A stretch of DNA of 8,420 nt from Candidatus Woesearchaeota archaeon (GTDB lineage Archaea; Nanobdellota; Nanobdellia; Woesearchaeales; UBA525): positions 18,409 to 26,828 of the forward strand of contig DUGD01000070.1 in NCBI GenBank assembly GCA_013331575.1, written 5' to 3'. Below are positions 5,194-8,420 of this stretch, one piece after another. Position 1 is the stretch's first letter. Each line of letters begins with the position of its first letter. The notes beneath the pieces were generated by a model, which was not told the DNA's origin, did no database searches, and was given only the letters and a program-made list of their open reading frames with translations. Position numbers and translations under genes: made by a program.

Positions 5194-6105
5194 ATGGCAC
5201 TTGACGCGCACATACTCATCGTCGGAGCAGGACGCCTCGGAACGAGAGCGGCAGAACGCATGTGCACAGCCGGCGCGAAACGCATCACGCTCTGCGATTA
5301 CGACCTCGTTCTTGCAGAGAATCTCGAAGAGCAACCGCTCTACACCAGCGCCGATATCGGCACGCCGAAGGCGCAGGCCGCCGCGCGCCATCTTAACGCG
5401 ACATACCCGGGGACGCGCGCTATCGGCATACCATCGATGTTCTCTCCCGAACTCCTCACGGATGACATCATGCTCATCATCGATGGGACGGACAATCTCG
5501 GCACCAGGCTCATGCTCAACGACGCCGCGCGGGCGAAAGCGGTGCCGCTGCTCATCGCTGCGGCGACGAAAGGACGCGGCATGGTCTTTCCAGTGCTGCC
5601 TAAACGCGGCGCGCCATGCTGGCAGTGCATCAGCAAAGGCAAGGTCTCCGCCGATGACTGCGCCAGCGGCATCGACCCTGTCGTCGCCGATATGGTCGCG
5701 CAAGAACAGGTCCGTCTCGCGCTCGACATCCTGCATGATCGTCCGGTCGAGCCGGAGCTCACGCTCATCGACGGCGCGCGCAATGCCAGAATCGCAGTCC
5801 ATGTGAATCCCGCATGCGAGGCGTGCAGGGGCCATTTCGAGTATTTGGGCGCTCCGTTCTCGCTTGATTATTGCGCGTCGCGCGAGCGCATGATCGCCCG
5901 ACCGAATGCGCCGCGCGTGATAGATCTCATGGCGCTCCGCGCCGATGTCGGTGCGGCCGGTATCATCAAGGAGTACGCTTCGGCACTCCTCGTGAAGTTG
6001 GGCGGCGGATCGGCGCTCGTGCACGCGCACGGACAGATAGAGTTCTCTGGTGTCGAATCGTCCGCCGCGCAGGAGTTCGCCAAGCGCGTGCTGCGCGTGC
6101 GATGA
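5194..6105 (+). CDS. ThiF/MoeB/HesA-family E1-like adenylyltransferase
   Basis: A 303-residue E1-like enzyme, predicted to adenylate the C-terminal Gly of a ubiquitin-like sulfur carrier (ThiS, MoaD or archaeal SAMP type) with ATP. The Rossmann motif GAGRLGTRAA is at 11-20, the ENLEEQPLY...DIGTPKA segment at 42-60, and DGTDNLGTR at 97-105. Two zinc-binding pairs, CWQC (142-145) and CEAC (208-211), are present, and C156 in DDCASG sits where the family's catalytic or conserved Cys lies. From about 216 a C-terminal domain (ending HGQIEFSG...AQEFAKRVL) resembles the small domain found in some bacterial and archaeal HesA/MoeB proteins. Two oddities: it starts directly at the first beta strand, without the usual N-terminal RYxRQ helix, and the normal NLxRQ arginine that contacts ATP is Glu here (NLEEQ). 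Activity may be altered, or it may be a divergent subgroup. No ThiS, MoaD or rhodanese gene is adjacent. Confidence 0.9.
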   Translation: MALDAHILIVGAGRLGTRAAERMCTAGAKRITLCDYDLVLAENLEEQPLYTSADIGTPKAQAAARHLNATYPGTRAIGIPSMFSPELLTDDIMLIIDGTDNLGTRLMLNDAARAKAVPLLIAAATKGRGMVFPVLPKRGAPCWQCISKGKVSADDCASGIDPVVADMVAQEQVRLALDILHDRPVEPELTLIDGARNARIAVHVNPACEACRGHFEYLGAPFSLDYCASRERMIARPNAPRVIDLMALRADVGAAGIIKEYASALLVKLGGGSALVHAHGQIEFSGVESSAAQEFAKRVLRVR

Positions 6106-6125
6106 AATGTCCGCGATGCGGATAG
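6102..6125 (+). pseudogene. Possible remnant of a zinc-ribbon gene (MKCPRCG-stop)
   Basis: An ATG overlapping the thiF stop as ATGA starts MKCPRCG and then meets TAG. CPxCG right after Met is how many small zinc-ribbon proteins begin, and ATGA overlaps mark operon partners. The next codons would read IIDAL before a second stop. It may be the stub of a lost downstream gene, destroyed where the hairpin-rich region now lies. It may equally be chance; seven codons are little evidence. Confidence 0.25.
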
Positions 6126-6171
6126 ATCATTGACGCATTATGATACACTGATACAATAATTACAGCCACTA

Positions 6172-6203
6172 TACTACTATGACTGCCGTACTACTATGAC
6201 TGC
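6172..6203. repeat. Tandem 15-base direct repeat
   Basis: TACTACTATGACTGC occurs at 6172-6186 and again at 6189-6203, separated by CG (period 17). It borders the hairpin region on its left and could be a replication-slippage product or an old target duplication. Confidence 0.75.
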
Positions 6204-6212
6204 GGAGGACAT

Positions 6213-6288
6213 ACTGCGCTTCGCAGGGTTGCCGAGGATACATAGTATCCTGGCACGAGGATTCGGATAATAGTACGAATCCTCCGTG
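6213..6288. repeat. Degenerate hairpin pair related to the multi-hairpin core
   Basis: Three inverted repeats follow each other: CTGCG/CGCAG around CTT (6214-6226); GCC, bulged G, AGGATAC / GTATCCT, GGC around ATA (6231-6254); and CAC, GAGGATTCG / CGAATCCTC, bulged C, GTG with a 10-base loop (6254-6288). The second has the same plan as hairpin 1 of copies A and B: outer arm, bulged G, inner stem, 3-base loop. GGCACGAGG at 6252-6260 recurs at 6350-6358, the start of copy B. This suggests a partial tandem copy. Confidence 0.45.
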
Positions 6289-6350
6289 TTTCGGTGCTCA
6301 TGGTTACTCGGCTATTGCCTCGTAAATTCGCCCTTCAGGTTTACTCCAAG

Positions 6351-6499
6351 GCACGAGGAATTCGCAGAATTCCTGTGCAAGGGAACTCTGTTCCCTTTGC
6401 AGTCCGCGTTCGGAGTTTTACGACGAAGGCGGACTAAGGTTCTCGGAAACGAAGTTTCCGGAACCCTGAAAACCTGCAGGTTTCCAACGGAACGGAGTG
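6351..6499 (+). ncRNA. Multi-hairpin core, copy B
   Basis: Hairpin 1: GCAC, bulged G, AGGAATTC / GAATTCCT, GTGC around loop GCA (6351-6378). Hairpin 2: AAGGGAAC / GTTCCCTT around TCT, outer arms TGC/GCA (6376-6401), sharing TGC with hairpin 1. Hairpin 3: AGTCCGC / GCGGACT (6401-6435). Hairpin 4: GGTTC, bulged T, CGGAAAC / GTTTCCG, GAACC around loop GAA (6438-6465). An extra small stem AAACC/GGTTT lies at 6470-6483, and the tail GGAACGGAGTG is at 6489-6499. Order, loop sizes, the bulged G, the GAA loop and the tail match copy A while stem sequences differ. Two further small stems follow, TGACT/AGTCA (6498-6509) and TGACG/CGTCA. No terminal inverted repeats were found around this copy. Confidence 0.55.
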
Positions 6500-6585
6500 A
6501 CTGTAGTCATTGACGAAGTTTTGGCGTCACAGGTAGCAACAATTTGCACAACTATATCTTAACATATAACGACATATATGCGTCA

Positions 6586-6616
6586 CGGAGTACATAGACT
6601 GCATATGTCAACTCCG
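6586..6616. other. Hairpin downstream of the hibernation-factor gene
   Basis: CGGAGT (6586-6591) and CATA (6593-6596) pair with TATG (6604-6607) and ACTCCG (6611-6616), in an A/T-rich stretch about 55 bases past the minus-strand stop at 6671. It may mark the mRNA 3' end. No long T-run is present. Confidence 0.35.
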
Positions 6617-6670
6617 CATCATATGACGAGTATCGCCGTATGAACGCGTATTGTTTAGTGCACGATCGGT

Positions 6671-6997
6671 TCAGTGCGCGAGCTGGTGCGTATGTTTTCC
6701 CAGGTGCCGCTCGAGCTGCGCTTCGACGGATTCTATAGCGTCGTCGAATGCCCGGTGCAGGTCCCAATCGCAGCTTTTCGCGACGTACTGCCCATGGTCG
6801 GTCACGAGGTTGACATGGCACCCCACTTGCGACCCCTCCGGCTTGAGATGCACATGCATGCGCATACCGCCGAAGTGGGTGTTGAATCGTTGCAGTGTGC
6901 GCTGCGCGATGCCGTGCAACCGATCTTTCAGGTATCCTGGCACGTGCACATCAGCATCAAGCCGCACCATATCCAAAGAACACTGATTATTCCGCAT
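6671..6997 (-). CDS. HPF/RaiA-like ribosome hibernation factor
   Basis: A 108-residue protein with the single S30AE (HPF/RaiA/YfiA) fold, whose bacterial members bind the small ribosomal subunit decoding centre and silence ribosomes under stress. The pattern fits along its length: a first strand and helix (DADVHVPGYLKDRLHGIAQ, 15-32), a basic central strand (MRMHVHLKPEG, 45-55), a third strand (CHVNLVTDHGQYVAKS, 60-75), and the signature last helix DLHRAFDDAIESVEAQLERHLGKH (79-102). It lacks the C-terminal dimerisation domain of long HPF, so it is a short form. Start 6997 is preceded by GGGGGTGA at good distance; ATG 6970 would fit the domain edge almost as well. It stands alone on the minus strand, between two long non-coding spacers. 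Call rests on pattern recognition. Confidence 0.75.
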   Translation of the reverse strand: MRNNQCSLDMVRLDADVHVPGYLKDRLHGIAQRTLQRFNTHFGGMRMHVHLKPEGSQVGCHVNLVTDHGQYVAKSCDWDLHRAFDDAIESVEAQLERHLGKHTHQLAH

Positions 6998-7003
6998 CCG
7001 GCT

Positions 7004-7011
7004 TCACCCCC
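7004..7011 (-). promoter_or_regulatory. Shine-Dalgarno for the hibernation-factor gene
   Basis: On the minus strand GGGGGTGA ends six bases before ATG 6997, supporting that start over ATG 6970. This gene therefore appears to be leadered, unlike the three leaderless candidates. Confidence 0.55.
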
Positions 7012-7051
7012 AGGAGTTTATGATGCATCTAGCGAAAGGTATGATGCGCGG

Positions 7052-7061
7052 GTTAATAATC
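7052..7061 (-). promoter_or_regulatory. Possible TATA box of the hibernation-factor gene
   Basis: The minus strand reads GATTATTAAC; transcription would start near 7030, giving a leader of about 33 bases that contains the Shine-Dalgarno. Weak consensus match. Confidence 0.3.
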
Positions 7062-7529
7062 ATCGTGACAGAAAACGCAATGTTCTTCCGATGGTTGTCA
7101 AGATTCGGGACACCACTCGGGAAAGGAGAATTCTGAGACGAGAGTTTCTCTGCGACAGGAAACCCTCAGACCGGCTGCACACAACCAACACATATCGGTA
7201 AGAGCCCTTAAGCGGAAATGCCGGAGCGTATTTCTACAGTTCATTAGATAACACCCGAATATACAATCGTTCGCTTTCATCGCAATAAGTCGTCGCGTTC
7301 TGTAACAACCGCTCCGACAGCATCGTCAGTCAAGGACTCGTCATCGAAGAGAACGGGGCTGGCTGCGTGACGCCGACGATAGGATGAACGACGGAACGAC
7401 CATCTGCAGCGACGGGCTATACACCAATTCCCATTCTTACGCGACAGTCATAACGGAGACGTTGAGATCACGACCGCTACTTCCGGAACCGGAACATAAT
7501 AGAGTAGATAAAAAAAAATAAACAATACA
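7062..7529. other. Long spacer with no gene recognised
   Basis: No convincing coding sequence or RNA gene is seen on either strand. A modest inverted repeat lies at 7133-7169 (CTGAG, GTTTC / GAAAC, CTCAG). TAAGAGCC at 7200-7207 matches the end of the mobile element's right terminal repeat, but no partner repeat was found. The only long frames are a 45-codon one (7384-7521) ending in Lys-Lys-Lys and the shadow of the hibernation factor. The T-tract terminator of mscS is at its right edge. Confidence 0.5.
7510..7524 (-). terminator. T-tract terminator after the MscS channel gene
   Basis: On the minus strand a run of nine T (opposite 7510-7518), preceded by TTTA, starts shortly after the stop codon at 7530-7532. 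This is the usual archaeal termination signal. Confidence 0.6.
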
Positions 7530-8420
7530 TTATTTCTTCATGATCACCGTCTGCGTCGGGTAGGCGAATCCTATGCCTGCCTTCTCGAACTGCTCTTTCA
7601 CTGCCATGTTGACCTCGTCCTGCACCTGCGGTATCGATTTGAGGTCGGTGATGAAGTAGATGAACTGCACGTCGACACTGCTCGCGCCGAAGTTGCTGAA
7701 AAAAACCACGCAGTCGTCGTTTTTCACGCCCTTCTGCTTCTTGGCGATACCCTTGAGTATCTCTTTCGCTTTTTTCAGCTTCGCGGCCGACGTGTCATAT
7801 TCAAGCCCTAAGTTGAGCGTAACACGGTGCTGCTTGCGGTTCGTCACGTTCTCGATGATACCATCGGTGAATTTTGCGTTCGGCACCACGAGCGTCGTGC
7901 CGTCAAGCGTCTCGATGCGGGTCGTACGGAGCCCTATCTGCTTGACAGTCCCCTGACGACCGTCGAATTTCACCATGTCCTTTATCTTGAACGGCTTGTC
8001 GGTCATGATGGAGACTCCGCCGAAGACATTCTTGATGAGATCCTGCGCCGCGAACGCGAACGCGAGACCGCCGATGCCCAGACCCGCGATGAGACTCGTC
8101 ACATTGTAGCCGAAGTCGGATAGTATCATGACTCCGACGACGCACACCACCACGACCTTCACAACGGTGTGCAACACAGGGATGAGAACGTCGTCGAGAT
8201 CCGATTCGGATTTCTCCGCGTACGGGACGACATAGTTCTCGATGACGCTATCGAGGAATCTGATGATGAGCCATGCGAAATTCACGGTGATGAGGATGCG
8301 CAGGAGCTGGCTGTACAGCACGATCGCTGACGGCGAGAGTGTGATGAAGTGCTCATCGAGCGATAGCGTGACGATGAAGACTGCGAAGATGAGCGGTCCG
8401 TGACATACATCTCCTGAAAC
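7530..8420 (-). CDS. MscS-family mechanosensitive ion channel (5' end outside window)
   Basis: The C-terminal 296 residues of a small-conductance mechanosensitive channel, an inner-membrane heptamer that opens under membrane tension to release solutes. Transmembrane segments are visible: one near the window edge (GPLIFAVFIVTLSL), one around LLRILITVNFAWLIIRFL, one around VVKVVVVCVVGVMIL, and the pore helix LIAGLGIGGLAFAFAAQDLI. The MscS beta domain follows: FGG, DKPFKIKDMV, GTVKQIGLRTTRIETLDGT, VVPNAKF. A cytoplasmic alpha/beta domain ends in GIGFAYPTQTV, as in the family. A GTG at 8321 is a possible start in this frame, but the frame is open and hydrophobic up to position 8420, so the true start is probably beyond the window. 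Nothing suggests regulation here apart from the terminator downstream. Confidence 0.93.
   Translation of the reverse strand, partial: VSGDVCHGPLIFAVFIVTLSLDEHFITLSPSAIVLYSQLLRILITVNFAWLIIRFLDSVIENYVVPYAEKSESDLDDVLIPVLHTVVKVVVVCVVGVMILSDFGYNVTSLIAGLGIGGLAFAFAAQDLIKNVFGGVSIMTDKPFKIKDMVKFDGRQGTVKQIGLRTTRIETLDGTTLVVPNAKFTDGIIENVTNRKQHRVTLNLGLEYDTSAAKLKKAKEILKGIAKKQKGVKNDDCVVFFSNFGASSVDVQFIYFITDLKSIPQVQDEVNMAVKEQFEKAGIGFAYPTQTVIMKK

Noticed and set aside
5146..6030. Minus-strand open frame of 294 codons
   Set aside because: Antisense to the ThiF-like gene, Arg/Ala/His-rich, no motifs; the sense strand has all E1 signatures.
6213..6499. CRISPR-like array of repeated palindromes
   Set aside because: Stems differ from unit to unit, there is no constant repeat with unique spacers of even length, and no cas gene is present.
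7384..7521. 45-residue open frame ending in Lys-Lys-Lys
   Set aside because: No promoter or Shine-Dalgarno, the last codons are the T-tract terminator of the opposite gene, and the protein has no family look.
8319..8321. GTG at 8321 as the start of mscS
   Set aside because: The same frame continues open to the window edge and encodes a further hydrophobic helix, so the gene most likely begins outside.

Overview
The window looks like a piece of an archaeal chromosome, probably from a small-genome (DPANN-type, perhaps Woesearchaeota-like) lineage. The evidence is archaeal TATA-type boxes (CTTTTAAA-like) placed about 30-32 bases upstream of three start codons, which suggests leaderless transcripts; T-tract terminators; and the gene set (site-2 protease with PDZ domain, TrmJ-type tRNA methyltransferase, E1-like ThiF/MoeB enzyme, small MscS channel). 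The phylum is inferred from gene style only.

Layout: a P-loop kinase (+) ends tail-to-tail, with overlapping stop codons, against a two-gene operon on the minus strand: HD-domain phosphohydrolase followed by a CobW/COG0523 GTPase (ATGA overlap, strong Shine-Dalgarno). Upstream lie trmJ (minus) and a site-2 protease (minus), each with its own promoter. A divergent, hairpin-rich spacer of about 485 bases separates the protease from a ThiF/MoeB/HesA-like adenylyltransferase (+). After thiF comes a gene-poor stretch of about 560 bases, full of short palindromes, then an HPF/RaiA-like ribosome hibernation factor (minus). A further spacer of about 530 bases with nothing recognisable leads to an MscS mechanosensitive channel (minus) that runs off the right edge.

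The most interesting signal is non-coding. Between the protease and trmJ sits a 248-base element (3201-3448) with perfect 13-base terminal inverted repeats and a perfect 9-base flanking direct repeat, as left by a transposition event (a MITE-like element). Its interior is a chain of four hairpins. A second copy of this chain (6351-6499) lies downstream of thiF without recognisable terminal repeats. The two cores have nearly equal length. Three of the four hairpins correspond closely, with trinucleotide loops; stem sequences differ but stay paired, a bulged G and a GAA loop are kept, and both end in the same 11-base tail. In both, the outer arm of hairpin 1 can instead pair forward into hairpin 2. 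This is a candidate undescribed mobile structured-RNA or DNA-hairpin family. A degenerate relative (6213-6288) and a loosely similar chain (4760-5088, including a 58-base hairpin) may extend it.

The genes otherwise look like housekeeping functions: tRNA modification, metal delivery to proteins, sulfur-carrier activation, intramembrane proteolysis, ribosome hibernation and osmotic protection. Only the HD-cobW pair shows clear translational coupling.
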